Source: Oncomelania hupensis
Lineage: Eukaryota > Mollusca > Gastropoda > Littorinimorpha > Pomatiopsidae
Assembly (NCBI GenBank): GCA_036898135.1
Contig: CM072522.1
Coordinates: forward strand, 27,561,263-27,625,262
Direction of reading: 5' to 3'
Length of the DNA: 64,000 nucleotides
Below are positions 9,289 to 19,672 of the stretch, piece by piece. A model generated the notes under the pieces. That model was given only the letters and a program-made list of their open reading frames with translations. It was not told the origin of the DNA and ran no database searches. The position numbers and the translations under genes are program-made. How positions within the stretch are numbered: the first letter of the stretch is position 1; each line of letters starts with the position of its first letter.

Positions 9289-10388
9289 CAGAGGTGCCAA
9301 CCCCCTAATCTTCTTGTCAGTATTTCCGGACCCGTTTGTCAGTATTTTTTAACACTTGTCAGTATTTATTTTCTCGCAAAACCCAGCCAATGAAACTATA
9401 AAATAACGACAGGCTTCCCTCTGAAACAGCAGGCTATTTTCAGTCCTCTAAAATTACGATGAAAATCAGCTTGTTGAACATCACACTTGTTTTACTCTAA
9501 AATCACCATCAATAGCAGCTTGTTGAACACAGCGACGTTCAGTGAGTGCAGGAGTACTATTATGAGACCAGAAACCGGTACAGAAGCACCGCTGGCAAAG
9601 ATAACCCTTTACTGGGCACACGTCTGTCTATTTTTTTAAGCTCTAAACAGGCAAGACATTTTATAATTTTAGAGATATTTCGGGGTACGTTAGTAAAACA
9701 CCACATCTTACTCTTAGGTATTAGTGCATAGATTTAAATGAAATAAAATGCAAAATGAACAGAAATAAATTCTTTTTTGATTATCTACCTTTTTATGCTT
9801 CTCTTGTTATGTCTTGTTTTTTATTACTCCATGTGTTTACAAAAAAAAAGTTTTAAAAAGTCCAAACAAGCCTCCTCCTCTTCTTTATTTTCCTGCCCAT
9901 CTGAAATATCGGATGCATGCATGCTACTGACACTGTCAGTACCGATCTCTTCCTCCGACTTAAAGTCTCACTTTAATGTCTGATAAATGGAAGCCTGTAA
10001 ACTCTCCTTCATCAGTCGAAGAATCCAAAGCATCCATTTTAGACACTCACACACAAAAAAAAATTTTTTTAATCGAAAAAACGAACGCATCAAAGAGAAA
10101 ACTTGTGGAAATGCAGTCGATTGTTTTCACGACAGAATAAACCGGAAGTCAATTGCCGGAAGTCTCGCAATCTTTCAAACAACGTGAGAATATAACCAGT
10201 AGTTCATACGGACGCTTTTCGGCCTTTTGCCAGTTTAGACTTTCGGCCGCTTTCGGCCGCTACGCCTGGTAAAGGGATAAACCATCGGCAACTTCTCCTC
10301 CGTATTTTTATTAAAGCTACCGTATTTCCGTATTTAATTCACTTAGTCGGAATTAAATACGGTCAATCCGTACTGGTTGGCACCTCTG
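9289..10388. mobile_element. hAT-like non-autonomous DNA transposon (1.1 kb)
   Basis: Ends CAGAGGTGCCAACC (9289-9302) and GGTTGGCACCTCTG (10375-10388) are perfect 14-bp inverted repeats with a hAT-type CAGRG start. A 6-bp duplication CAGACC flanks it (9283-9288 and 10389-10394). There is no transposase frame; the interior has repeated 'gtcagtatttccg' and 'cgctttcggcc' motifs. It interrupts a SINE. Confidence 0.75.
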
Positions 10389-10440
10389 CAGACCATTACT
10401 GCATGGAGGGAGGAAACTGAGGGTGACCTAAAAAAGTCTT
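10389..10440 (-). repeat. SINE-B 3' end, right fragment
   Basis: attactgcatggagggaggaaactgagggtgacct continues the SINE interrupted at 9288. Confidence 0.5.
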
Positions 10441-10512
10441 GAACATGCAATGTACAACCCTCAAAAGAAGCTGTCGAAGAAATAATAATATAAATATGGC
10501 TGGTGTCCTTAC

Positions 10513-10660
10513 CAGTTGATCAAAAAGGCCGCAATATCAGAATGTGACAACAGAGAAATCTTCTGTCCAATGTTACACCATGTGCTGTACACCTCTGGGG
10601 CCATTGATACCCAGGCCTGAAAATCGGACCCAGGCCCTGCCATATTCATGTCAGCAAAAC
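10513..10660 (-). CDS. Exon 1 of minus-strand family member 1: WCxIG / SHSxIAAFL module
   Basis: Minus-strand exon after acceptor gtttgtgtag (10661-10670). It has ATG codons at 10649 and 10643 and ends at donor CTG|GTAAGG (10513/10512) in phase 2. The core is VYSTWCNIGQKISLLSHSDI followed by AAFLIN. Compare VLDTWCSIGNSRGLTSHSQI in gene A and VFNSWCIIGQNLCLSSHSQI in gene B, at the same phase and same distance from the start. It joins exon 2 at 1-141 across a roughly 10.4-kb intron holding LTR element 1 and other repeats. Function unknown. Intact exons and matching phases argue against a dead copy, although the C-terminal part is unseen. Confidence 0.72.
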
Positions 10661-10689
10661 CTACACAAACAATATAAAATATATTATGA

Positions 10690-10901
10690 GAAACTAAATA
10701 AATAAAACTACTACTACTACTTAAAAATAAAACTAGAAGGCCAAAGCCCATCTGACTCACATGCTCCTTGTGGAACTTGGAAAATGAAACGGGGGCAAAT
10801 TCCAACTTTGATCTTTCAATGCTCTTGATCTTGAGATGACCCTGACCTCTGGCTCCAAACACACTCAAGTACTGCAAAAAATTGCATTATTGCCACCCCC
10901 C

Positions 10902-10959
<58 letters not shown>

Positions 10960-11150
10960 CTTTGGGATGAACTTGACGTTGGGATGACCTTGACCTTCAC
11001 ATGACATTCCATGCTCATGTATGACCAAACAACCCAAATGTTGCATACTAGTTTAGTAGTTATAGGTTAAATATAGAGCCAATCCACTGTACCTATTCTT
11101 TAATGATTTTGCAAGGCCTAAAATGACCTTGATCTTGAAGATCAACGCAA
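10690..11150. repeat. AGGTCA-rich dispersed relic with poly(C)/poly(A)
   Basis: Repeated tgaccttgacctt-type motifs (10830, 10985, 11125) around a poly(C)-poly(A) run at 10900-10955. Same family as 26360-26800 and 34290-34680. Confidence 0.5.
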
Positions 11151-11167
11151 AAAGGCATATATATACA

Positions 11168-11322
11168 TTACATTACATGATTATTGCTTTAGGTCCAGCG
11201 GACTCTTCTGAGCCAAGTCATGACCAGACAACCCCCGATCCGCATAAAAGATCTGCTGAAACAACCCTAGTGGTAAAACCGAAAGCTCTCCACCAGCCAG
11301 TCACTTTACAATAAAGACATCC
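11168..11322 (-). repeat. TAATG-tailed dispersed repeat (repeat X)
   Basis: About 155 bp, about 85 percent identical to the reverse of 40797-40955. On the minus strand it ends in an ATGTAATGTAATG tail, as expected of a non-LTR 3' end. A shorter copy is at 34840-34905. Confidence 0.65.
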
Positions 11323-13065
11323 CATACAGGGGACGCTGAGGCTGTACATACTCTAATTTATCGAACCACCGTTTACAAAAACAAAATAGAATACAAACAA
11401 CATTATAAATTATAAACAAAACACATACATATAAAATGCCTACATTGCTAAATAAATAATAACATCATAAGAAGCCCTAGTGACCACCTGGCAGAAAGCG
11501 TCCAATATTCCCAAACTGATCCAACAGACCTCATACACAAAAAGGAGTCTTGTCCTGGAAGAGTTTTCAAGAAAAAAGGTAGGTGACTGGTCTAGCGAAG
11601 AAGAAGACAGTAAAGCAGATTGATAGAACAGAGCAGGAATGAGAAAGAGCAAATGAGAAAGACAGCGACAGTGGGAATTTAAAGCACTAAATTTCCAGAA
11701 AGTGGGGATACTATTTATACTGAAACCCCCGGCATCCCAACAGAGGTGGCAATATATATGAAAGATTAATGTATCATCTCTAAATACAACAAGTTTGGAC
11801 TTTATATCTGTATCTCTCATAGTTTAAGGTCAAGGTCACTTAAAAGTACCTAAAGGAATTGACTTTGGACAGCTCCAGTGACGCTGATCTTGGAATGAGG
11901 TTGGCCAAATTTGCATATATGTGTGTCTCATTAATATCTACAGAGATTTTATACGGGATCGAGATGGGACACTGTATATAGTTTAGTTGCACAGCTGAAT
12001 TAATGAAATGATATGTTTTGAACTTTACACTACAATGAATTCAAGCATGCATGTAAAATACAAGGAGTGAACAACTAAAAACTTTGTGTACTTCTCAGTA
12101 CTTTTTTATTTTTATTTTTTTGTCATGAAGTGAAAGGGTAAATATTTATATTTGTGTATGCATCACATGTTTTTAGAGTAAGTACACAAGTGGCAGCTTT
12201 TGACACAGGCACGTGGCGTATGTATTCGTATTGGATCGGTACTATATTTCCTCGTTCAGGAATATATTGGTGATGAGACACGGGTATACATATAAACTAA
12301 TAAAGACTTTGGATAACAGAAGATTGCATCTGAAAGTGCCAGTGATTGGATTAAATAGGTCTAGGATAGGGTGTATTAGTGGAATGAAAGATAGACTGTG
12401 AAAAAAAGGGTGAATGCTTATTTTGTGTGACTTGGAAATATTGTGTTACTGTGTAGACTACTTCGATTTTTCACTTTGGTGATTCTGGATTCTGTTCATT
12501 ACAGACACGGTAATTTGAATATATATTTTATTATTTACGTGTTGGAAATATAATATTGAAACTAATTTTGTAAATGCTTAAAATATGTTCATAATGCATA
12601 ATATGCACCACAGAATCATAAGTTCAATAAATAATAACTAGAAAAAGTGAAATTTTGTTAAATTTTGTTTTTATATTATACTAACAATTATTGATCCTGT
12701 GACCTTGACCTTGAAGTGAAGCCATTCATTCACTGATCATTTATGAGGTCTGATGATGGATATACACCATCTTACCAAGTTTGGTTGTGATCGTTGAAAT
12801 AGGTTCTGAGATATTACGCCACTTGCAAGTTTTGCACAAACAGCAGATTGACAGCAAACAGCAAGACAGACGGACGGGTGGACAAAACAAATTAAAATTG
12901 TAATGTCATCTTTGGACTTATTAGGACTAATCTCACCCATATTTTCAAAAACCTTTGATTTTTGTTTTGTTTGGAGGGCTGGGGAGGGTGTGTGTAGGGG
13001 GAGGGGGAGTTCACAGACTCACACTGCAATGCATGTTAGTAAAAAAGCTGAATTAAACAATAAAT
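11323..13065. other. No gene seen; AGGTCA relics
   Basis: AT-rich DNA with taaggtcaaggtcact near 11825 and gtgaccttgaccttgaag near 12700. No coding frame with a recognisable domain. Confidence 0.5.
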
Positions 13066-13674
13066 ATCCTATCCTATCCAATCCCCCTAAACTCGAAGGT
13101 CGCTGGGGAACCACAGATGATCGTTTAACCAGAATACTCCATCTTTCTCTGTCCTCAGATGACTTAATTCAGTGTCAAGCCAGTCCATTCTCGAATGTTG
13201 TCCTCCCACCTCTTTTCTGTCTCCCTCTTCTTCTGCCTCTTTCCACGGTGCCTTGCAAGATGGTTTTGCAAGGCCTGATGCTCTGGTCACATGGCCATAC
13301 CATCGGAGTTTCAATTTCTTCCCCACTGTGACTGTGAGCATATCATGTTGTCCAATGGCTTGTGTGATGGTCTGTCGGACTGTGATGTGCTGGGTATAGG
13401 AAATGCCCAGAAGTTTTCGGTAGCACCTCATCTCCATGCTTTGTATTCTTCGTTGTAGATCTGCAGTGAGGGTCCATGTTTCGCAAGCGTATAGGAAGAT
13501 GGATTTGACAATGGTTAACAGCAGCCTTATTTTAGACTGTAGACTGATGGTTCTGTCTTTCCAAATGGGCTTCATCCTTGTCAGGGCAGCAGTTATTTGT
13601 TCGATCCTGGAGAGGACTTCCTGTCGGGACCCATTGTCTGATATAATGGCTCCTAAATATTTGAAGCTATGCAC
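13066..13674 (-). mobile_element. RTE-like 3' end copy, inverted member of a head-to-head pair
   Basis: The minus strand encodes HSFKYLGAIISDNGSRQEVL through ...RYGHVTRASGLAKP-type sequence with indels, ending in a (GGATA)n tail at 13066-13079. Its 5' truncation point (13674) is two bases from the start of an opposite copy at 13677. Confidence 0.82.
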
Positions 13675-13676
13675 AT

Positions 13677-14097
13677 AGAGCCTATGGAATGGAAATAAGT
13701 GCAGAGAAGACCAAAATGATGACCAACAACACCAATGGCATCAATGCGGACATCAAAGTCCAAGGCCAATCCCTCAACACAGTGCATAGCTTCAAATATT
13801 TAGGAGCCATTGTATCAGACAATGGGTCCCGACAGGAAGTCCTCTCCAGGATCGCACAAACAACTGCTGCCCTGACAAGGTTGAAGCCCATTTGGAAAGA
13901 CAGGACCATCAGTCTACATTCCAAAGTAAGACTGCTGCGCTCCCTTGTCATCTCCATCTTCCTATATGCATGGACCCTCACAGCAGATCTCCAACGAAGA
14001 ATACAAAGCATGGAGATGAGGTGCTACAGAAGACTTCTGGGCATTTCCTATACCCAACACATCACCAACGACGAAGTCCGACAGACCATCACACAAG
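13677..14097 (+). mobile_element. RTE-like copy, 5' part (split by LTR element 2)
   Basis: The plus strand encodes MEISAEKTKMMTNNTNG ... SYTQHITNDEVRQTITQ in an open frame lacking only a short CE-codon segment near 13968. The frame breaks at 14097 where the LTR begins and resumes as AIGQHDDLL at 19668-19700. Confidence 0.85.
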
Positions 14098-14765
14098 TGT
14101 TACGTTGAAACGCGAATGGTGCGTATGAAATGCGCACGATATTATGTGTGAAGCGTGTGCAATGGTAGGCTTGTGTGTGACGCGCGCGATAGATCTGTTC
14201 GTTTTATTTTTGCAACGCATGCAGTAATAGAGTGTATTTATCTTTGATTTGATTTTGCGTTGTTATTAGTAGAGGCTTTGTGTAACGTTAGTGTTTTTAG
14301 TTGGTCGATATTGTTTGAGAATTTTCGGGAATTAGTTGTTTACTATCGATCGAAGCGTGTGGATTATTCTGTTGGTTACCATGGAAGCTTCCATTCCAAA
14401 TGGGGTTGTATGACGTGAGTCACGTGATGATGAAATTAATTTTGATTGGTTGTGGTGTTTTATGTAGGATTATTCTCGTTTGTTCCCGTGTATGTAGAGA
14501 CTATATAAGCGCCGCACTGTTAAAAAAGATGGATAGTTGTTGATAGTGAGTTGGAAAGTGAAATTTGAGAGTGAAAAGGCGATTGTATGCAGTTGTTGAT
14601 GTGTGCTGAATAAAAGTGGAAAACTTCATACGTCGACTTTGTGACTTGTATGCTGATTGAGCGGATTGCGTGAATAAACGAATCTGAGCTACACTCATCA
14701 GTACTTCAGCATTGGGGCTGAATCCACTACTGATAGAAAACACCAACATCAAACCGAGTGTAACA
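14098..14765 (+). repeat. 5' LTR of element 2
   Basis: 668 bp. TATATAAG at 14502-14509 is a good TATA box; gctgaataaaag near 14608 and gtgaataaacg near 14670 are polyadenylation-type signals. Confidence 0.92.
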
Positions 14766-14768
14766 TTT

Positions 14769-14788
14769 TGGGGGTCAAGCCGCGATTC
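14769..14788 (+). promoter_or_regulatory. Primer binding site of LTR element 2
   Basis: Same TGGGGGTCAAGCCGCGATTC as in element 1, three bases after the LTR. Confidence 0.7.
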
Positions 14789-14958
14789 ACGCCATAGCCA
14801 AGGGTTCAACTGCTACAACAAGCGAGTCAACGTTACGAGAGGCAGTCATCGAGGGTAGCCGCCAACGAGTTGCGTCGAGAGGGGCCAACATACTGGGACT
14901 ACATCACCGATAGGTTCGGGTTGACTGCAAGGGCGTGTAGTCGCTGAAGAGTTGCTTC

Positions 14959-15201
14959 GTGAGCGAACAACAGATCGGGACTACGTTGCTGCCGCAAGAC
15001 TACGTTGAGGGACAGTCTCGGAGCTACATCGCCAGTATTAGAGAGAGCGACGAGCGGACGTCGCGTCTACTTCAGCACAGGAACGTGTACATCAACACCA
15101 GCGTGGTGCAGCGTCGCATACGACGAGGACAGCGGGGCCTGCGTCAGCGAAGGCGACTAGTGACAAGCACCAGCGCTACTGCAGAAAGCGTGCTGTTCTA
15201 G
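14959..15201 (+). other. 80-residue leader ORF of LTR element 2
   Basis: Counterpart of 1194-1436, same length, with scattered substitutions. Status as a translated uORF is unproven. Confidence 0.3.
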
Positions 15202-15299
15202 AACAGTCTAGAAAGGTACAGCGCAGTCAAGAACTTTCCAGAAAAAGAACTCTCCAGTCACGAACTTTCCAGAAAAGAACTTTCCAGAACTTTCCAGAA
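15196..15299 (+). promoter_or_regulatory. Heat-shock element array in the leader of LTR element 2
   Basis: Perfect GAAnnTTCnnGAA triplets at 15231-15243 and 15262-15274, and a perfect five-unit GAAnnTTCnnGAAnnTTCnnGAA at 15277-15299. A TTCTAGAACAGTCTAGAA site lies at 15196-15213. The array ends 8 bp before the gag ATG, as in element 1, with a different number of units. Confidence 0.62.
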
Positions 15300-15307
15300 G
15301 CATCAAG

Positions 15308-18300
15308 ATGGCTGACTTCTGGCAGAAAGGGATTCAACTGAATCTAAAAGGGAAACAGCTGACGGAGTATGTCAAATCCCAGGAGAGAATACAAGAACGA
15401 GAATTAGAAGAGCAGCGTCGCCGTGAAGAAAGAGAATTAGAAGAGAAGCGTCTAGAAAAGGAAGAGCAGCGTCTGCGTGAAGAAAGAGAACTTGAACAGC
15501 AGCGGCAAGAAAAAGACAGAGAATTCGAGCTGAAGCGTCTTGAGTTCCAGCTAGAAATGGCGCGTATCCAGCAACAGCAGAATGCGCCACAAGTTATCAG
15601 TGACAACAAAGCTCCAAAACTGCCAGCGTTTGTCGACGGGAAGGACCAGATCGACAGTTATTTGGCGAGATTTGAAAGGTTTGCCAAAAGCTCTAACTGG
15701 CAACCTCAAGACTGGGCGATTCGACTAAGTGCACTTCTGACGGGGCAAGCACTCGACGTCTACACCAGATTGTCGGACGATGACGCTAAAGACTACGACG
15801 TCTTGAAAGAGGCCCTATTGCAGTGCTACAACTTTACAGAGAAGGGCTACCGTAAACGCTTCCGTGAATGCCGGCCTAAGTCAGACGAGACGCCAAAGCA
15901 ATTTGTGGAGCGCCTGTCGTCATACTTACACAAGTGGGTGGAACTATCAGGCAAAGGAAAGTCTTACGATAGTCTCCATGACCTGATCGTGAAGGAACAA
16001 TTTCTCAATGCCTGTCACAAGGACCTAGCGACCCACTTAGAAGAACAAAAGCTGCAGACGCTTAAAGATGTGACTGAGGCTGCTGAAAGATATCTCATCG
16101 CTCATGGGAAGACCCTGGGGCCACCCAGCGCGACGAAACATTTTCAGAAGACTGGAAACCATGGGAACCAGATCCAGGGAAGTCAAACGAGCCAGAGACA
16201 GACGGACTCCACGCCTCCTCCCAGGGAAGGGCATTCAAGAGGCTGTTTCACCTGCAACGCTACAGACCACAGAGCGGCTAACTGTCCTCAAAACAAAAGT
16301 AGCGGACAGCGGAGCAGTAGGGACAATGCAGCGGCGGGCAACCGACAAAGACGTTTCTCCAATCAACGGCAAAACAGTAGATCTGACCATCAAGTGTGCG
16401 GCGGGAGCGTCATTCTTCCGAGTGAGACCGAGCGCGCAGCTACCCCTGCGGACGTGCAAGAGTGCATGACCGATGGCCAACTTCTCCTTGCCAACGGAAA
16501 ATCCATCCCCGTCGTCGCCAGCGCAGCTGTGACCGTCCAGAACATGCCTGTTTCCAAGGGACGCGTCGGAAATCATGAAGTGACTGTTCTAAGAGACTCT
16601 GGCTGCAGTGGGGTCATCGTCAAAGAAGACCTAATCGCTAAAGAACAGTTCACTGTCGATTCAAAATGGACACTTATGGCCGACAGCAAATGTGTGAAAG
16701 CGCCAGTTGCGAAGATTCATGTCAACACCCCTTTCTACGTAGGCGAAGTAGAAGCGGTTTGCCTGAAGAAGCCGCTGTATGATTTGATGATCGGGAATAT
16801 TGACGGCGCGAGACGACCCGACGACCCCGATCCAGAGTGGAGTCCTGCCTCAACCCAACGTGTCGAAGTTGTGGAGGAGGACCCATTGCCATTTCCCGAT
16901 GGAGACCTTACAGAGCTGCTACGGGACAATGTGGTTACTCCGGCTCAGCCCTGCCGACCAGAGATCGTCGGTGCTGTTACTACCAGGGCCCAGGCCAAGA
17001 GAGACAAGACGTCTACGCCACTGAAGGTCGCCGACAACTCTAAAGCTGCCATCGTGGACAGAGATAAGCTGATCCAGCTCCAGGAAGCTGATAGCACTTT
17101 AAACAAGTACAGGAACCGCCAAGACCACGTGACCAAAGGCAGTGGTACGGTCTATTTTGAGGTGAAGGCCAAGATCCTGTACCGAATCTTCCAGCACCCG
17201 AGGGCGAGGGTCAACGGAGGGAAACCACTACGTCAAGTCTTGGTACCATTACCCCTAAGGCGCCAAGTGATGGAAGTAGCTCACGACTCTATCATGGGAG
17301 GTCACCTAGGCATCAGGAAGACGTCAGACAGAATCCAGGCGGTGTTCTACTGGCCAGGACTTCATGCGGACGTCAGCCGATCATGTGACATTTGCCAGAA
17401 GACCATACCTCGAGGAAGGGTCCCTAAAGTGCCAATGCCGAGAATGCCTTTGATCGACCGACCTTTCAAGAGGGTGGCCTTAGACTTAATCGGCGAAATA
17501 AGACCTCCGAGTGAAGAAGGTCATCGGTGGGTACTGACTTTAGTAGACTATGCGACTCGGTACCCAGAAGCTGTGCCACTGAAAAAGATTGACACTGAAA
17601 CTGTAGCAGAGGCACTGGTGGACATGTTCAGTAGACTTGGAGTGCCTGAAGAAATTCTGACAGACCTCGGGACGCAGTTCGTCTCTGACTGCATGAAGGA
17701 GGTCAACAGACTGCTGAGCATCCGGCATTTGACTACGACACCCTACCATCCAATGTGCAACGGGCTTGTCGAAAAGTTCAATGCTACGTTGAAGTCCACC
17801 CTGAAGAAACTGTGCAGCGAGCAGCCCAGACAATGGCATCGCTACATCAACGCCCTACTTTTCGCCTACAGAGAAGTACCGCAGGAGTCCACCGGTTTTT
17901 CTCCGTTCGAGCTGCTGTACGGAAGAACCATCCGAGGGCTGATGCACATCCTGAAAGAACTGTGGACGAAAGAAGTAGACACCCCAGAGGTGAAGAACAG
18001 CTACCAGTACGTGTTTGAGCTACGGGAAAAGCTGGAGCAGACTCTCGAGATAGCCAGAGAAAACCTGAAAAAGTCCCAAGACTGTGGAAAGCACTATTAT
18101 GATCGTAGGGCTGTGAACAGGAAGTTCAAACCTGGCAACAAAGTGCTGGTGCTGCTACCTACTGATCATAATAAGTTGCTGATGCAGTGGAAAGGCCCGT
18201 ACGAAGTGGAGACCGTGGTGGGGATCAACGACTACAAGGTGAAGGTCGGCCAGCATTCCAAGATATACCACGCCAACCTCCTTAAGCTGTACGTGGAGAG

Positions 18301-18790
18301 GCCGCCAGAGACTGTACATGCAGCTACAGCAGCTGAGATCGACAACAGCTTTGACAGCGAGGAACTGTTGGAACTAGGAGACTTCCATAGCAAAGAAGGC
18401 ATCAATGATGTTAAGCTAGGACCAGGCTTGACGGAAGGTCAAAAGTTGGAGCTCAAGGACCTTATGGGCGAGTTTCCCCATAACTTCAATGATGTCCCAG
18501 GCTCTACGACTTTAGTCGAATATGAAGTCCACACCCAGACCTGGAAGGAGCATCTGCAGACCTTGAGGGAGCTGTTCCACCGTCCCACAGAAGCCAACCT
18601 GACCGTGAGACCCAGCAAATGCATTCTGGGAGCTGACAACGTCGACTTCATCGGATGTTCGATGGAAGAAGGAGACAACGGAGGACGCACTGATTCCAGG
18701 GAAGCCCACGCGATCATCGTCTTTGACCCTGGGCCGATGACGACCGCAACTGACGAGGGCGTCGTTTCCTTGCGGATGAAAGAACATTGA
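15308..18790 (+). CDS. Gag-protease-integrase polyprotein with RT remnants (LTR element 2)
   Basis: A 1160-residue frame with the same order as element 1: shorter coiled coil, gag, CCHC knuckle, DSGCSG protease, H2C2 region, D-D-E integrase, then RT leader and the same jump from the DVPGST region to VHTQTWKEHLQ. Differences: fewer REEREL units, a 6-nt insertion giving PRARVN, and a 9-nt in-frame deletion in the H2C2 region that changes VSRFCRSCDIC to VSRSCDIC, keeping CDIC but shortening the His-Cys spacing. The C-terminal tail after the RT remnant is not a known domain and ends at nearly the same place in both elements. The frame is fully open. Confidence 0.88.
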   Translation: MADFWQKGIQLNLKGKQLTEYVKSQERIQERELEEQRRREERELEEKRLEKEEQRLREERELEQQRQEKDREFELKRLEFQLEMARIQQQQNAPQVISDNKAPKLPAFVDGKDQIDSYLARFERFAKSSNWQPQDWAIRLSALLTGQALDVYTRLSDDDAKDYDVLKEALLQCYNFTEKGYRKRFRECRPKSDETPKQFVERLSSYLHKWVELSGKGKSYDSLHDLIVKEQFLNACHKDLATHLEEQKLQTLKDVTEAAERYLIAHGKTLGPPSATKHFQKTGNHGNQIQGSQTSQRQTDSTPPPREGHSRGCFTCNATDHRAANCPQNKSSGQRSSRDNAAAGNRQRRFSNQRQNSRSDHQVCGGSVILPSETERAATPADVQECMTDGQLLLANGKSIPVVASAAVTVQNMPVSKGRVGNHEVTVLRDSGCSGVIVKEDLIAKEQFTVDSKWTLMADSKCVKAPVAKIHVNTPFYVGEVEAVCLKKPLYDLMIGNIDGARRPDDPDPEWSPASTQRVEVVEEDPLPFPDGDLTELLRDNVVTPAQPCRPEIVGAVTTRAQAKRDKTSTPLKVADNSKAAIVDRDKLIQLQEADSTLNKYRNRQDHVTKGSGTVYFEVKAKILYRIFQHPRARVNGGKPLRQVLVPLPLRRQVMEVAHDSIMGGHLGIRKTSDRIQAVFYWPGLHADVSRSCDICQKTIPRGRVPKVPMPRMPLIDRPFKRVALDLIGEIRPPSEEGHRWVLTLVDYATRYPEAVPLKKIDTETVAEALVDMFSRLGVPEEILTDLGTQFVSDCMKEVNRLLSIRHLTTTPYHPMCNGLVEKFNATLKSTLKKLCSEQPRQWHRYINALLFAYREVPQESTGFSPFELLYGRTIRGLMHILKELWTKEVDTPEVKNSYQYVFELREKLEQTLEIARENLKKSQDCGKHYYDRRAVNRKFKPGNKVLVLLPTDHNKLLMQWKGPYEVETVVGINDYKVKVGQHSKIYHANLLKLYVERPPETVHAATAAEIDNSFDSEELLELGDFHSKEGINDVKLGPGLTEGQKLELKDLMGEFPHNFNDVPGSTTLVEYEVHTQTWKEHLQTLRELFHRPTEANLTVRPSKCILGADNVDFIGCSMEEGDNGGRTDSREAHAIIVFDPGPMTTATDEGVVSLRMKEH

Positions 18791-18809
18791 CTGTGTACAC
18801 GTATGGACT

Positions 18810-18910
18810 GATGACATTGGCAATATCCAGTCAGACTTGAAGATGAAAACCATTGACTCTGTGTAGATAAACTGAGCGCATTGACAGTATCCAGACAGTC
18901 TGAAATAAGT
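18810..18910 (+). repeat. 64-bp-type repeats, 3' untranslated part of element 2
   Basis: About one and a half diverged copies of the unit seen at 5157-5284. Confidence 0.6.
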
Positions 18911-18999
18911 TCTAATTTCTGATTTTGTTTGTGCATCGCGTCTCATCGTTGTTGAAAGAAATTAGGTAAATTTCTTCTTGAGTGGGGGGTTATGTAATA

Positions 19000-19667
19000 T
19001 GTTACGTTGAAATGCGAATGGTGCGTATGAAATGCGCACGATATTATGTGTGAAGCGCGTGCAATGGTAGGCTTGTGTGTGACGCGCGCGATAGATCTGT
19101 TCGTTTTATTTTTGCAACGCATGCAGTAATAGAGTGTATTTATCTTTGATTTGATTTTGCGTTGTTATTAGTAGAGGCTTTGAGTAACGTTAGTGTTTTT
19201 AGTTGGTCGATATTGTTTGAGAATTTTCGGGAATTAGTTGTTTACTATCGATCGAAGCGTGTGGATTATTCTGTTGGTTACCATGGAAGCTTCCATTCCA
19301 AATGGGGTTGTATGACGTGAGTCACGTGATGATGAAATTAATTTTGATTGGTTGTGGTGTTTTATGTAGGATTATTCTCGTTTGTTCCCGTGTATGTAGA
19401 GACTATATAAGCGCCGCACTGTTAAAAAAGATGGATAGTTGTTGATAGTGAGTTGGAAAGTGAAATTTGAGAGTGAAAAGGCGATTGTATGCAGTTGTTG
19501 ATGTGTGCTGAATAAAAGTGGAAAACTTCATACGTCGACTTTGTGACTTGTATGCTGATTGAGCGGGTTGCGTGAATAAACGAATCTGAGCTACACTCAT
19601 CAGTACTTCAGCATTGGGGCTGAATCCACTACTGATAGAAAACACCAACATCAAACCGAGTGTAACA
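19000..19667 (+). repeat. 3' LTR of element 2
   Basis: 668 bp. Differs from the 5' LTR at least at gaaaCgcg/gaaaTgcg, gcgTgtg/gcgCgtg, tttgTgta/tttgAgta and gcgGAttg/gcgGGttg. Confidence 0.92.
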
Positions 19668-19672
19668 ACAAG

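Larger units (their letters stand above)
14098..19667 (+). mobile_element. LTR retrotransposon 2, same RT-deleted lineage, nested in RTE copy
   Basis: 5570 bp with 668-bp LTRs (14098-14765, 19000-19667) and target duplication ACAAG (14093-14097, 19668-19672). At least four LTR differences were seen by eye, so it is somewhat older than element 1. The internal region is about 95 percent like element 1, including the RT deletion, while the LTRs have diverged far more. Confidence 0.93.

Noticed and set aside
11440..11820. 126-residue ORF on the minus strand
   Set aside because: No recognised motif, no splice context and surrounded by repeats.
13066..14097. Twin-priming inversion of one RTE insertion
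   Set aside because: Both arms cover the same part of the element and each has its own 3' tail, so they are two copies.
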